Positions 51,388 through 61,300 of a stretch of 64,000 nt of DNA are shown here, piece by piece. Numbering within the stretch: position 1 is the stretch's first letter; each line of letters starts with the position of its first letter. A program made the translations under genes and the position numbers. This DNA is from JBBQWZ01 sp038210135 (lineage in GTDB: Bacteria; Acidobacteriota; Terriglobia; Bryobacterales; Bryobacteraceae). Location: the NCBI GenBank assembly GCA_038210135.1, contig JBBQWZ010000022.1:1-64000 (forward strand), written 5' to 3'. Below the pieces are notes generated by a model. That model saw only the letters and a list, made by a program, of their open reading frames with translations, did no database searches and was not told where the DNA came from.

Positions 51388-52122
51388 ATGGAAAAAACTT
51401 CCGCTTTGGAGATCGAACTTGAGCATCTTCGACGCAAGGACGCCGAAACCGAGAAGCTGCTCTCGGTGACTGCACACAACCTGCGCGAACCCCTCCGAAA
51501 CGTTCTTTCTTACACGCAATTGTTGCATAAGGAACACGCTGCCGGGTTGGACCCTGCGGCGTTACATTACTTGAGCCAGATTGAACTCGGAGGACGCCGG
51601 TTGGTGGCGATTCTGGATGGTTTATCGAGCATGACGAGCCTGGATTCGCGCGAATTACGTCCGCGCGGAGTGGCGTTGAAAACAGCTTTCGACGGTGCAC
51701 AGCGTCAGCTCGGAAATCCGGAGGAATGGCCGATCGAATTTCCTGTCGAACCGGTGCCGGATATTTATGCCGACTCGGAAATGGTGATCGATGCGATCCA
51801 TCGGCTGCTCGACAATGCGATCAAATTCCGGCGCGCGGGTATGCCGGCGGCTATCTCGGTCCGCGCCGAACAAAATGGCGCCGAGGTGGAGATCGCGATT
51901 GCGGATCAGGGAATTGGAGTCGGGGAGCCGTACCGGGAAAAGTGTTTCGGACTCTTCAAGCGTCTGCACTCGCAGGCGGAGTTTCCGGGCGAGGGTATCG
52001 GCCTGGCATTTGCCCGGAAAGCGATTGAGAAGAACGGCGGAAGAATTTGGATGGAGGCCCATGAGGGGCCGGGCATTACGGTGAAGCTGGTGTTGCCGGC
52101 TCACTCCGGCGCGGGGGACTAG
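51388..52122 (+). CDS. Sensor histidine kinase without input domain
   Basis: The 244-residue soluble kinase has a short helical lead (SALEIELEHLRRKDAETEKL), the H-box VTAHNLREPLRN with the phosphorylated His, and ATP-binding boxes N (IHRLLDNAIKFRR), G1 (IADQGIGVG), F (CFGLFKRLH) and G2 (GEGIGLAFARKAIE). No PAS or TM input is present, so the signal must come from a partner protein. It is divergent from the Rcp1-like receiver, with 127 bp between starts. Confidence 0.88.
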   Translation: MEKTSALEIELEHLRRKDAETEKLLSVTAHNLREPLRNVLSYTQLLHKEHAAGLDPAALHYLSQIELGGRRLVAILDGLSSMTSLDSRELRPRGVALKTAFDGAQRQLGNPEEWPIEFPVEPVPDIYADSEMVIDAIHRLLDNAIKFRRAGMPAAISVRAEQNGAEVEIAIADQGIGVGEPYREKCFGLFKRLHSQAEFPGEGIGLAFARKAIEKNGGRIWMEAHEGPGITVKLVLPAHSGAGD

Positions 52123-52128
52123 ATGAAT

Positions 52129-52224
52129 CCCCGCCCTGCGGGCGGGGGACGGCCTAGTAGCCGGCGGTCCGCGATCGACTCTTACCAGTGGACTTTCAAA
52201 GAATCCCCGCCCTTACGGGCGGGG
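52129..52224. repeat. Paired CCCCGCCC/GGGCGGGG hairpins
   Basis: Two perfect 8-bp stems, CCCCGCCC-TGC-GGGCGGGG (52129-52147) and CCCCGCCC-TTAC-GGGCGGGG (52205-52224), both preceded by GAAT, lie 76 bp apart between convergent genes. They resemble a REP pair; lacking T-runs, they are weak candidates for intrinsic terminators. Confidence 0.7.
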
Positions 52225-52270
52225 CTATCGCGTCGCAGTTGTGCACTAAAGGAATGACAGGGACGGCCGA

Positions 52271-53794
52271 CTAACTGGCGTCGGAGGAAACGGCCGCCTT
52301 CTCGTCGAGGGCGTCTTCGTCTTCTTCCGCCGCGGCGGCCGCGGCGCTGGCATCGGCGCGCAGCGCGGCAAGACGGTTGTGCAGGGTGCGAACACTGATT
52401 CCGAGCAGGCTGGCTGCGCGTTTCCGGTTCTGTTGCACGTGCTTCAGCGTGAGCTGGATATAGGCGTCCTCGATCACGCTGAGAGTTTGGCCAGCTCCAA
52501 ATACAATGCGGTCGGCAAGATTCGCTGGAGCCGGCGGAGGTGGTGCGGCGGCGGCAGGGTCGTGATGAGAAGCGGGCGCCGGCCGCGATTCCGGGGTCAT
52601 GGCTCCGCGTTTCGTGTCGAGGCGGACGTGGCGGAGTTCGATGGCGCCTTCGCCAGCCACGATGAGAGCGCGTTCGATGACGTTGCGGAGTTCGCGGATG
52701 TTCCCAGGCCAGCCATAGTTCTGGAAAGCTTCGAGCACATTCGCGTCAATGGACGTGACCCGTGTGTCGTGCTTCTTATTCAGCGTGTGGATCATCGCTT
52801 CGGCGATCAGCGGAATGTCCTGCATGCGTTCGCGCAACGGGGGAAGGTGGAGCAGGAAGACGCTTAGGCGATAGTACAAATCGTCGCGGAGGTAGGCTTC
52901 GCGTCCGAATTCAAGGCTGCGGTTGGTGGCGGCCACGATGCGTACATCCACGGCGGTTTCGGTTTTGCCACCCAGACGGCGGACTCGCTTGTCTTCGAGG
53001 ACGCGCAATAGTTTCGATTGCGTGGTGAGAGGCATCTCACCGATTTCGTCTAGAAAAAGCGTGCCTCCATGCGCCTGCTCGAAGCAGCCGCCGCGGCGTT
53101 CGACCGCACCAGTAAAGGCACCTTTCTCATGGCCGAACAATTCGCTCTCAATCAGGCTTTCGGGCAGTGCCGCGCAATTAATGGCCACGAACGGCTGCGT
53201 GACTCGTGGACTGAGTTCGTGAATTTGACGGGCGACGAGTTCCTTGCCGGTACCGCTCTCCCCGCTCAAAAGAACCGAAGCGGAACTGGGACCCATTTGC
53301 CGGATGGCGAAGAAGACTTCCTGCATGGCGAGCGAGCTGCCAACGAGGTTGCCGAGGACGCCGTGTTGGACGAGGTCGCGTTTGAGTCCGGCGGCTTCGC
53401 GAATCAGCCGGCTATGGCTCATCGCGCGGTCGAGCAGGGACTCGAGCGCCGCGGCTTTCACCGGCTTCTCTAAGAACCAAAAGGCCTTCAGATCGTGGAT
53501 GATGGACAGGGCCTTATGAATGTCGCCGAAGCCGGTGAGGACGATTGCTGGGATGTCGTCGCCGCGCTCGCGCAGGGTGCGAAGGAGTTCGAAGCCATCC
53601 ACCTTTGGCATCACCAAGTCCGTGATGATGACGTCGATCGGGTGCGCCGCTAAGGTCTGAAGAGCTTCTTCGCCATCTCCGGCGGTGAAAATCTCAAAGC
53701 CTTGACTGGAAAGAGCGGACGCGAAGTCTTTCCGCAACACGGCGTCGTCGTCCACCAACAAGACACGGCCTTTTCCTGATCGCACCGATTTCAT
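52271..53794 (-). CDS. NtrC-family sigma-54-dependent response regulator
   Basis: The 507-residue protein has a receiver (LLVDDDAVLRKDF; Asp in IITDLVMPKVDG; Lys in FLEKPVK), an AAA+ sigma-54 activator domain (Walker A GESGTGKE, GAFTGA loop, Walker B FLDEIGE, GWPGNIREL) and a Fis-type HTH (RKRAASLLGISVRTLHNRL). A Pro/Ala-rich linker separates the last two, and the tail is acidic. It would activate sigma-54 promoters when phosphorylated. The nearest kinases are at 51388 and 57728. It follows the DksA-type gene on the same strand. Confidence 0.92.
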   Translation of the reverse strand: MKSVRSGKGRVLLVDDDAVLRKDFASALSSQGFEIFTAGDGEEALQTLAAHPIDVIITDLVMPKVDGFELLRTLRERGDDIPAIVLTGFGDIHKALSIIHDLKAFWFLEKPVKAAALESLLDRAMSHSRLIREAAGLKRDLVQHGVLGNLVGSSLAMQEVFFAIRQMGPSSASVLLSGESGTGKELVARQIHELSPRVTQPFVAINCAALPESLIESELFGHEKGAFTGAVERRGGCFEQAHGGTLFLDEIGEMPLTTQSKLLRVLEDKRVRRLGGKTETAVDVRIVAATNRSLEFGREAYLRDDLYYRLSVFLLHLPPLRERMQDIPLIAEAMIHTLNKKHDTRVTSIDANVLEAFQNYGWPGNIRELRNVIERALIVAGEGAIELRHVRLDTKRGAMTPESRPAPASHHDPAAAAPPPPAPANLADRIVFGAGQTLSVIEDAYIQLTLKHVQQNRKRAASLLGISVRTLHNRLAALRADASAAAAAAEEDEDALDEKAAVSSDAS

Positions 53795-53890
53795 CTAACT
53801 CCTAAACAGGTTTCAGTTTATAGCACCGGTCGAAGTCGAGCCGGAATTGCCGGAAAGTCAACGCCGGAAAGGTGCGTCGGGTGGCTCGGC

Positions 53891-54277
53891 CTATGCGGCC
53901 TGCAGGGTGTAGGCTTCTTCCACTTCGCCTTCGCCGGCGGCGCGCAACGCGTCGAGGCGTTCCTGGCAGGCGACGCAACGGACGGCCCAGGGGAGAGCGG
54001 TCAGGCGCTTCACCGGGATGGGTTCCTCGCAGCCCTCGCATTCGCCGTAGACGCCATCGTGAATGCGGAGAAGAGCCTGGTCGATGAGGCGCAATTTCTG
54101 ATTGTTGCGATTGAGGTCGGCGACGACGAGATCGCGATGAGTCGCGTTCTGGAGTTCGTCGAGTGCGTCCGCTTCGCGCTGGATGTGAATGTCGTCCCGT
54201 CGCCGCAGGTCGTTCAGAGCGTCTCTCCGAAGATTCTGAAGTAAGGATTCGTATTGTTTTATTTGTTTTTTGTCCAT
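53891..54277 (-). CDS. DksA/TraR-family zinc-finger protein
   Basis: The 128-residue protein has a coiled-coil N-terminus (IKQYESLLQNLRRDALNDL) and the zinc finger YGECEGCEEPIPVKRL ... VRCVACQERLD (four Cys). Family members bind in the secondary channel of RNA polymerase and modulate starvation responses. ATG 54277 follows GGAAAA. The next small gene upstream encodes a DUF1328-type protein. Confidence 0.88.
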   Translation of the reverse strand: MDKKQIKQYESLLQNLRRDALNDLRRRDDIHIQREADALDELQNATHRDLVVADLNRNNQKLRLIDQALLRIHDGVYGECEGCEEPIPVKRLTALPWAVRCVACQERLDALRAAGEGEVEEAYTLQAA

Positions 54278-54319
54278 GACTATTTTTTCCTTTTCAATTG
54301 CTGCCTTGCGAACGTTAAT

Positions 54320-54484
54320 TCACGCGCGGCGCAGGAATCCCGCGACCAGGGAGACCACAAATAATAATGCGAAGACGTAGAATAGAAATTTCGCGATTCC
54401 GGCCGCAGCAATCGCGACTCCGCCGAATCCGAGCACGGCGGCCAGGACGGCGACTACGAAAAACATGAGCGCGTAATTCAACAT
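54320..54484 (-). CDS. DUF1328/YtjA-family small membrane protein
   Basis: The 54-residue product has two hydrophobic helices with the family phrase VLGFGGVAIAAAGIAKFLF and ends VSLVAGFLRRA. ATG 54484 to TGA 54320. Such proteins are often induced by stress, but their biochemistry is unknown. A comparable small protein is encoded at 58121, so the two bracket a large histidine kinase gene. Confidence 0.75.
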   Translation of the reverse strand: MLNYALMFFVVAVLAAVLGFGGVAIAAAGIAKFLFYVFALLFVVSLVAGFLRRA

Positions 54485-54655
54485 CTGCTAACTCCTGCCG
54501 CCGTTGTAAAGCACGCAGGCCGCCAAATACAGAATCCGCGTATTCTGCCACAATTCATCGAGGTTTTGTCTAAGAAGTTGCTTCCTCGCAGGAAGGGCCT
54601 ACCGGAGTGTGCAGAAAGTGCATCTTAGTTTTGGAGTCTGCGAAACGGCGCGGAA

Positions 54656-54816
54656 TCCGCTTACTGCGCAGCGCTTCGCGCTGCTTCGTGCGCGGCTCGG
54701 ATATGGAGCGTCGGCTTAGATCAATTCAAAGAAGGCTTGAATTCTGGGGGTTTTGGGTTGCTTGTGTGGTCCGCTTACTGCGCAGCGCTTCGCGCTGCTT
54801 CTCGCGCGGCTCGGAT
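54656..54816 (+). repeat. Two 47-bp repeats with an internal hairpin
   Basis: Copies at 54656-54702 and 54770-54816 share TCCGCTTACTGCGCAGCGC ... CGCGGCTCGGAT with two mismatches. Each includes the perfect stem GCAGCGC-TTC-GCGCTGC. The gap of 54485-54855 holds no gene apart from these. Only two copies and a non-CRISPR unit argue for a REP-like dispersed repeat. Confidence 0.8.
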
Positions 54817-54854
54817 GAAACTTCGCTACATGAGATCAAGAGACGATCTTTGTT

Positions 54855-57728
54855 TCAGGCGGCTTGGAGGGTGAAGAAGAAGGTTGAGCCTTTGGAATCC
54901 GATTCCACCCAGATTTTTCCGCCGTTGCGTTCGACGATACGCTGGCAGAGGGCGAGGCCAATCCCGGTTCCCTCGTATTCTTTTCCATGGAGGCGTTTAA
55001 AGACGCCGAAGATCTGGCCTAGATATTGCGTTTCGATGCCGATGCCATTGTCGCGGATGCTGAACTCGATGAGGTTGTGTTTGCGATCGGCGGCGATTTC
55101 GACTTCGGGGATGCGCTCGCTGCGGTATTTCAGAGCATTGCCGATGATGTTCTGAAAGACCTGGACCAGATGCACGGCGGGGATGCAGACGGGGGGTAGC
55201 GGCCCGGCGTGAATCCTGGCATTGGTACTGGCGACCAGGCTGTGCAGATTCTCGAGGGCGGTGGCTAAGGCGGGGGAGGCGTCGGCGACCTCCGGTTCGC
55301 TCTCCGGAGCGGCAGCGACGCGTGAATATTCGAGCAAGTCCTGAAGCAGGCGCTCCATTCTCTGCGCTCCGTTCACGGCCAGGTCGATGTAGGAGCGGGC
55401 GGATTCGTCGAAGTTGGCGCCGTAATCCTCGCGCAGCAATTGCGTGTAAAGGGATACCATGCGCAGCGGCTCCTGGAGGTCGTGGCTGGCGGCGTAGGCA
55501 AACTGTTCCAGATCGGCGTTGGTGGCGCGTAACGCTTCGTTTGCGCGTTTCAGATTTTCGGCGTCGCGCATCTGGTCGTCGATGTCGGTGCAGACGCCGA
55601 GCCAACGAATGATGCGGCCGTCGGCGGCGCGGACTGGGACGGAGCGGCAGAGGAACCAGCGATAGGATCCGTCGCTCAAGCGCTTGAGGCGGCAATGCCC
55701 TTGAAACTTCTCGCCGCCGGCGAGCGACGCCTTCCACTGGTCGAGGTAGGTCTCGGCGTCCTGGGGATGCAGCAAACTGGTCCAGGGACCGCGCGGTACA
55801 TCCGAAACACGCTCGCCGGCATACTCATCCCAGAGCGAATTGGCATATTGGATTTCCCCATCGGGGCCGGACGACCAGACCATTTGCGGAAGGGCGGCAG
55901 CGAGGCCGCGGAAGCGTTCTTCGCTATCGCGCACCGACTCCTCGAGGCGCTTTTCGTCCGTCAGATCGGCATGGACGCCGACCCATTCGCGGATGGAGCC
56001 ATTTTCTTCGAAGATCGGCACGGCGCGAATGGTGAAAATGCGGTATTCCCCATCCTGGCGGCGGACGCGATGTTCGAAGACGAATTTCTTCTTATCGTCA
56101 ACCGCCTTCCGCCAGGCCTCGAGGGTGGGTTGTGCGTCGTCGGGATGGATGGCTTTCGCCCAGCCGTAACCCTGATACTCATCCTGCGTCTGGCCGGTAA
56201 ACCGCCCCCAGGCTTCCTGGGTCCCTTGCATTTCTCCGGCGCTGTTGTTGGTCCAGATGATGTCCCCGACGGCTTCGGCGGCGCCGCGGAAGCGGTCGTT
56301 GATGCGCGCTTCGCGATTTTGAGCCTCTTTTCGGGTGGTGATGTCGCTGACGTAGGCGACGCGAACCGCTTTGCCGGAGATGGAGGGCAGGGTGGTGATG
56401 TCGGTCATGACGGGGAACCGGGATCCGTCTTTTCGCCGGTGGGTAGATTCAAGAACCATGGGATTCTCGCCGAGCAGGTAATCGACTTCGCGGGCGCCTT
56501 CGTCGGCCATCAGTTCGGTGACCTTCATGCCGCGGATTTCCTCGCGCGTGTAGCCATGCATGGCGGCGAAACCCTGATTGGCATCGGTGATGACGTTGTC
56601 CGATCCGATCACCGCGATGCCGAAACCGGCTTGCAAAAAGAGCTGATACCAGTGTTCCAACTGCAGTTCGGTTTTGCGGCGCTCGCTGACGTCGCGGAAG
56701 ACGAGCACGACGCCCAGAATTTCGTCTGTGCCGCCGCGGATGGGCGCTCCGCTGTCGTCGATGGCGACTTCGTCGCCATTCTTATTGACGAGAACGGTAT
56801 GGTTCGCCAGACCCTGGATCTGGCCGGTCCGCAGCACTTTGACGACGGGGTTCTCGACTACGGCGCGGGTGGTTTCGTTCAAGATGGGGAAAATTTCTTC
56901 GACCGGCCGGCCCGCGGCTTCGCGATCGGTCCAGCCGGTGAGATTTTCGGCGATCGGGTTGAGGAAGGTTACGCTGCCGCGAACGTCGGTGGTAATCACG
57001 CCGTCGCCAATGCTCCGCAGAGTGGTGTGCAAGCGAAGTCGGGCTTCCTCGAGGCGGCGGGTGAGATCGTCTCGAACGGCGACGGTTCGCTCCACGGCGC
57101 GGTCGAGGACGATCAGGATGAGGACCATGCCGGCGAGGCCAATTACGATCACTAGCAGGGAGAAGAAGACGGCTCGTTCGGAGCGGCTGGTATTGGGGCC
57201 GAGATGTTGATATTCGTGGTTGGTCATCTCGGCGGAGACGCGGCGGATTTCGTCCATCAGACGGGCACCGTCGCCGGTGCGAATGCGATTGAGGGCAATC
57301 TCAGAGCCCATCACGGCAAAGAGCGCGATCGTGGCGCTCTCTTCGGCGAGTTTCTTGCCGGTCAGGCTGCCGATTTCGGTCGCCCGCTGGGCTTGCAACT
57401 CGTCGTTAAAGACGGCTTTTTGCAGATCCTTCGCCTTACCAGGGATGGCCGCCACGACGGCGTTATAGGGAGCCAGAAACCGTAGATCGCCGGCCAGCAG
57501 GTACCCGCGTTGTCCGGTTTCCGCGTCTTTGAGTGCCGACAGAAGGTCATTGACGCGCTCGATGACCAGGCGGGAGTGATTTACAGCGGCGGAAGTCTTT
57601 TCGAGATCGCGCCAGTTTCCGTACGCGAGGATGCCCACGATTGCTGCGAGTCCGATAGCTAGGAAGCGAATTCGGCGGTCGATTCGCCTTGGCAAGGCAA
57701 ACTGCATTCCTATTGATTGTAAGCGCAA
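54855..57728 (-). CDS. CHASE3-PAS multi-domain sensor histidine kinase
   Basis: The 957-residue kinase has TM1 (FLAIGLAAIVGILAYGNW), a periplasmic CHASE3 domain (ALKDAETGQRGYLLAGDLRF), TM2 (FFSLLVIVIGLAGMVLILIV) and four PAS domains. The first is VITTDVRGSVTFLNPIAENL; the others start near AVIGSDNVITDANQGFA, AVGDIIWTNNSAGE and AALPQMVWSSGPDGE. The transmitter has AYAASHDLQEPLRMVSLY (His) and ATP boxes (FQNIIGNALKYR, DNGIGIE, GTGIGLALCQRIVE). TTG 57728 is preceded by AAGGGA; ATG 57707 is an alternative. There is no receiver domain, so the Rcp1-like or NtrC-type regulator nearby could be its partner. Confidence 0.92.
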   Translation of the reverse strand: MRLQSIGMQFALPRRIDRRIRFLAIGLAAIVGILAYGNWRDLEKTSAAVNHSRLVIERVNDLLSALKDAETGQRGYLLAGDLRFLAPYNAVVAAIPGKAKDLQKAVFNDELQAQRATEIGSLTGKKLAEESATIALFAVMGSEIALNRIRTGDGARLMDEIRRVSAEMTNHEYQHLGPNTSRSERAVFFSLLVIVIGLAGMVLILIVLDRAVERTVAVRDDLTRRLEEARLRLHTTLRSIGDGVITTDVRGSVTFLNPIAENLTGWTDREAAGRPVEEIFPILNETTRAVVENPVVKVLRTGQIQGLANHTVLVNKNGDEVAIDDSGAPIRGGTDEILGVVLVFRDVSERRKTELQLEHWYQLFLQAGFGIAVIGSDNVITDANQGFAAMHGYTREEIRGMKVTELMADEGAREVDYLLGENPMVLESTHRRKDGSRFPVMTDITTLPSISGKAVRVAYVSDITTRKEAQNREARINDRFRGAAEAVGDIIWTNNSAGEMQGTQEAWGRFTGQTQDEYQGYGWAKAIHPDDAQPTLEAWRKAVDDKKKFVFEHRVRRQDGEYRIFTIRAVPIFEENGSIREWVGVHADLTDEKRLEESVRDSEERFRGLAAALPQMVWSSGPDGEIQYANSLWDEYAGERVSDVPRGPWTSLLHPQDAETYLDQWKASLAGGEKFQGHCRLKRLSDGSYRWFLCRSVPVRAADGRIIRWLGVCTDIDDQMRDAENLKRANEALRATNADLEQFAYAASHDLQEPLRMVSLYTQLLREDYGANFDESARSYIDLAVNGAQRMERLLQDLLEYSRVAAAPESEPEVADASPALATALENLHSLVASTNARIHAGPLPPVCIPAVHLVQVFQNIIGNALKYRSERIPEVEIAADRKHNLIEFSIRDNGIGIETQYLGQIFGVFKRLHGKEYEGTGIGLALCQRIVERNGGKIWVESDSKGSTFFFTLQAA

Positions 57729-58120
57729 CTGGTTCCCTTAGAAGGGCTTCTCGTGCATTCGAGCGAATCCGGCATCGATCGGACTGCAGGACTTGCACAC
57801 GAGCGGAAGAAGTTCTCCGAGGCGCGAAAAATCGTCTCGGTTAAATATCTGATAGGATTAGATCTTCAATGGTGATTTGCGTGCTCTCGAATTGTTCGTG
57901 AGCAAGGCGTATACCATCTTCACGCTGTTCGGGCTCTCCACATATCTGCCTCTTCCCAAGAGCGCAGCGTGGGCTGAAACGGCACCGGCGACGAAGCCGG
58001 TCCGGAAACCCGATGCCAGGAGCAGCGACACCGAGTTGGTCCCATTTGCTGTGCGGGCGCGTGTCGACGCGAAGCAGCAAAAAGCTCCACAAAAACTAAA
58101 TTTTCCCAGGAGACCAAACG
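57729..58120. other. Gap with no supported gene
   Basis: About 390 bp between divergent genes. A plus-strand frame from 57877 has a weak signal-like start but runs out of frame into the next gene and is not supported. Promoters for both neighbours probably lie here. Confidence 0.45.
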
Positions 58121-58285
58121 ATGCTCGGTTGGATCAGTGTACTCGGCGTGTTCGCGTTGGTCAGCGGAGTGGCGATGGCGTTCGGAGGACTGGCCGTAAC
58201 GGCGTCGCTCAAAGCAACGGCCGGGGTGTTGTTCATGCTTTTCTTTCTCGCCGTGGCCGCGACACAACTGCGTAATCGGGCCTGA
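58121..58285 (+). CDS. Small DUF1328-like membrane protein
   Basis: The 54-residue product (MLGWISVLGVFALVSGVAMA ... FMLFFLAVAATQLRNRA) has two hydrophobic helices around FGGLAVTASLKATAGVLF, laid out like the DUF1328 protein at 54320. ATG 58121 is preceded by CCAGGAGA, a strong ribosome site. The next gene begins 24 bp later on the same strand. Confidence 0.7.
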   Translation: MLGWISVLGVFALVSGVAMAFGGLAVTASLKATAGVLFMLFFLAVAATQLRNRA

Positions 58286-58308
58286 GGCGGCGCGCACTCC
58301 ATAGCGGC

Positions 58309-61300
58309 ATGAAAAAAGCAGATCCGCAAGTCCTCTTAGTTTTTTATCCGTCCCAACTGGAAGAAGTCAAGCAAGTAGGGGATCGTCTTCGCAAGAAGGC
58401 GGGTCTGAAGCCGTGCCTGTGCGGAGCCGGTTCGCAGCCCGAGTCATGGTGCTTCCGCTACGACAAACTACGTCTCGATGGGGAGACGTTGCTGGCGGTT
58501 CGATGTACGACGGAGGAAGCGAATGCGGCGATCCGGATCGTACAGGCGAGCGGATCGCCGGCGATCTTTCTGCTGCAAGAGGGCCTGACGGCGGCGGAAG
58601 AGGTTGTGCAACGCCAGGAACCGCTGTCGGGCGAGGCGCTGAAAGCCGCTATTCACGAAGTGGCGGTAATGCACGGCACGCCGCTGCGCAGCGGGGCAAC
58701 CAAAGGGTTGCGCGACCGATTGCGCGAAAGCGATCGCATCCTTGAAAGCGCGACCGACGAGTTGGCGCAATTCGCCCTTCTCGACCGCTCGCTTACGGCG
58801 GCGGCGGAGTGGCTTTTCGACAACGGATATCTGGCACGCTCGAGCGTTACAGAGGTGCTCCGGCATCTGCCGCGCGAACACCATCGCGAGCTTCCGTCGT
58901 TACCGCAGAAAAATGGCAGCCTGCGAATTTATGAGCTTTCAAAAGAGCTGCTGCAACACACCGACGGCGGGCTGACCCAGGCGAACATCACCGAAAGCAT
59001 CCGTGAGTATCAGACTCTCCAGGAATTAACCATCGGTGAGATCTGGGTGCTGCCGGTGATGCTCCGCATGGTGCTGGTCGAATCGCTGGCGCAACTGGCG
59101 AATCAAGTAAGCCACGCGCAGTACCTGCGTGAGGCTGCCTATTTGTGGGCGAATCGCCTGGCACAGGCTTTCCGGCATGGGCCGGAAGCGTACGAACGGA
59201 TGCTCGCGCTGCTTGAGAGCGATCCGGTGGCGACGCAATCCGCGTTCGTTACATGCCTGGACGAACAGCTACAGGGAGAAGAGCCGGTGCTGGGTCCGAT
59301 CGAGCGTTGGCTCGAGGCCCGGCTGGCCCGTCCGCTGCCGGACATCGTGCGGCGCGATCACGAACTGGAGGCGGGAGTCCGGTTGTCGGTGGCGAATGCG
59401 TTCGGCAGTCTGCGCGCACTCGGCCAGATGGACGCGGCGAAGCTATTCGAATCGACCAGCCTGGTTGAGCTCGAACTACGGCGCGACCCCGCCGGCACCT
59501 ATCCGGGTTCCGCTTTCGCAACCAGAAACCAGTGCCGGAGCGCGATTGAAGATCTGGCGCGGAACAGCGCATTGTTCGAACTCGAAGTGGCGAAGCTCGC
59601 GATTCAGCTGGCTTCTGAAGCGTCGGATCCGAGTGAGCGGCAGGTGGAATACTACCTGCTCGACGCTGGCATTGAACAGATCGAACGGAAGCTGCGCACG
59701 GACATTCCGTTCCGGAAACAATTCGCGCGCTCGCTTCGCAAACGGCCGACGCCGATTTACCTGGTATCGATTAACCTATTGACGCTCAGTTTCTTGGCAC
59801 TGACCCTGGCCTTTGCGTGGGAGGGCGGCGTGCAATCGGTCGTGTTGCTGAGCGCGCTGGCGGCTCTCGCTTTCTTTCCCCTGAGTGAACTTTCTGTCCA
59901 GTTTGTGAACGCGCTGGTGATCTCCCTGCTGCCGCCGGACGAATTGCCGCGCATGGATTACGAGAAGGGCATTCCGGAATCGGGTGCGACTCTGGTTGTG
60001 GTTCCGATGATGCTATCGAGCCTGGCGGTAGTTCAGAAGGAACTGGAAAAGCTCGAAGTCCGCTATCTGGGCAATCGCGAAAAGCATCTCAGCTTCGCGC
60101 TCTTTTCCGATTTTCTGGACGCGCCCACCGCCACCACTCCGGCCGATGATGGATTGCTCCGGGCGGCCGTCGAAGGGATCGATGAGCTGAACCACCGATA
60201 TCCTGAAACCTCGTTTGCGCTTTTCCATCGCGACCGGAAGTGGTCAGAAAGCGAACAGGCGTGGATTGGCTGGGAGCGCAAGCGCGGCAAGATCGAAGAG
60301 CTGAACGCCTATCTATGCGGGGATCACGAAGGCAACGTCCTTCGCGCCGGGCGCCTGCGCGAGACGATCCATTTCGTGATTACGTTGGACGCCGATACGA
60401 CGCTACCGACGGGGGCGGCGCGGCGGATGATCGAAACCATCGCCCATCCGCTGAACCGGGTGGAAATCGAACCCGTTACGCGCCGCCGTCTGCGCGGTTT
60501 CACGATCATCCAGCCGCGGATCAGCATCTCGCTTCCAGGCGCCACCGCGACGCGATTTACGCGCGTGTTCTCCGATGCGACGGGAACCGATCCGTACTGT
60601 CATGCGGTGTCGGACGCACAGCAGGATCTGTTTGGCGAGGGCATTTTTCACGGCAAAGCGATCTACGACGTCGCCGCTTTCCACGCGATGCTGGGGCATC
60701 GTTTTCCGGATGCGACGCTGTTGAGCCATGACCTGATTGAAGGCGCGTTCGTAGGGGTTGGACTTGCCAGTGGCATCGAACTGTTCGAGAACCTGCCGCT
60801 CGATTACTCGAGCTTCAGCAAGCGGCAGCATCGCTGGATCCGGGGCGACTGGCAGATTTCGCCTTGGATGCGATCGACGGTTCCCGCGGGTGGCGGAGGA
60901 CGCGAGCCGAATACTTTAAGCTTGGCGAACCGCTGGCGGATCCTCGACAATTTGCGCCGGAGTCTGGTGCCGATCGCGTCCTTTTTGCTGCTGGTTTTTG
61001 GCTGGCTGATTTCGGCTGCGCCGGGCCTGTGGAGCCTGGTGGTCGGCCTGGCGCTGGCGACTCCAGCGTTGGCGCCTCTACTCGAAAGGGCGGTACGCCG
61101 GATTCAGGGCACGGTCCACGGTTGGCGGGGAGCGAGCGACGAATTGATCCGCGCGGTTGTACTGGTCGCGCTGCTGCCGCATCAGGCATGGCTGTCGCTC
61201 GATGCGATCGTGCGCGTGATCTACCGGAGGCAGATTAGCCACCGCCATCTGCTCGAGTGGCAGACCGCCGAAATGGCGCACGCGAAGTCGGCGCATCATG

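Noticed and set aside
54656..54816. Possible CRISPR array
   Set aside because: Only two copies, the repeat is 47 bp with 67 bp between them, and no cas genes are present.
57877..58275. A plus-strand frame with a weak signal-like start
   Set aside because: It overlaps the well-supported DUF1328-like gene in another frame and has no ribosome site.
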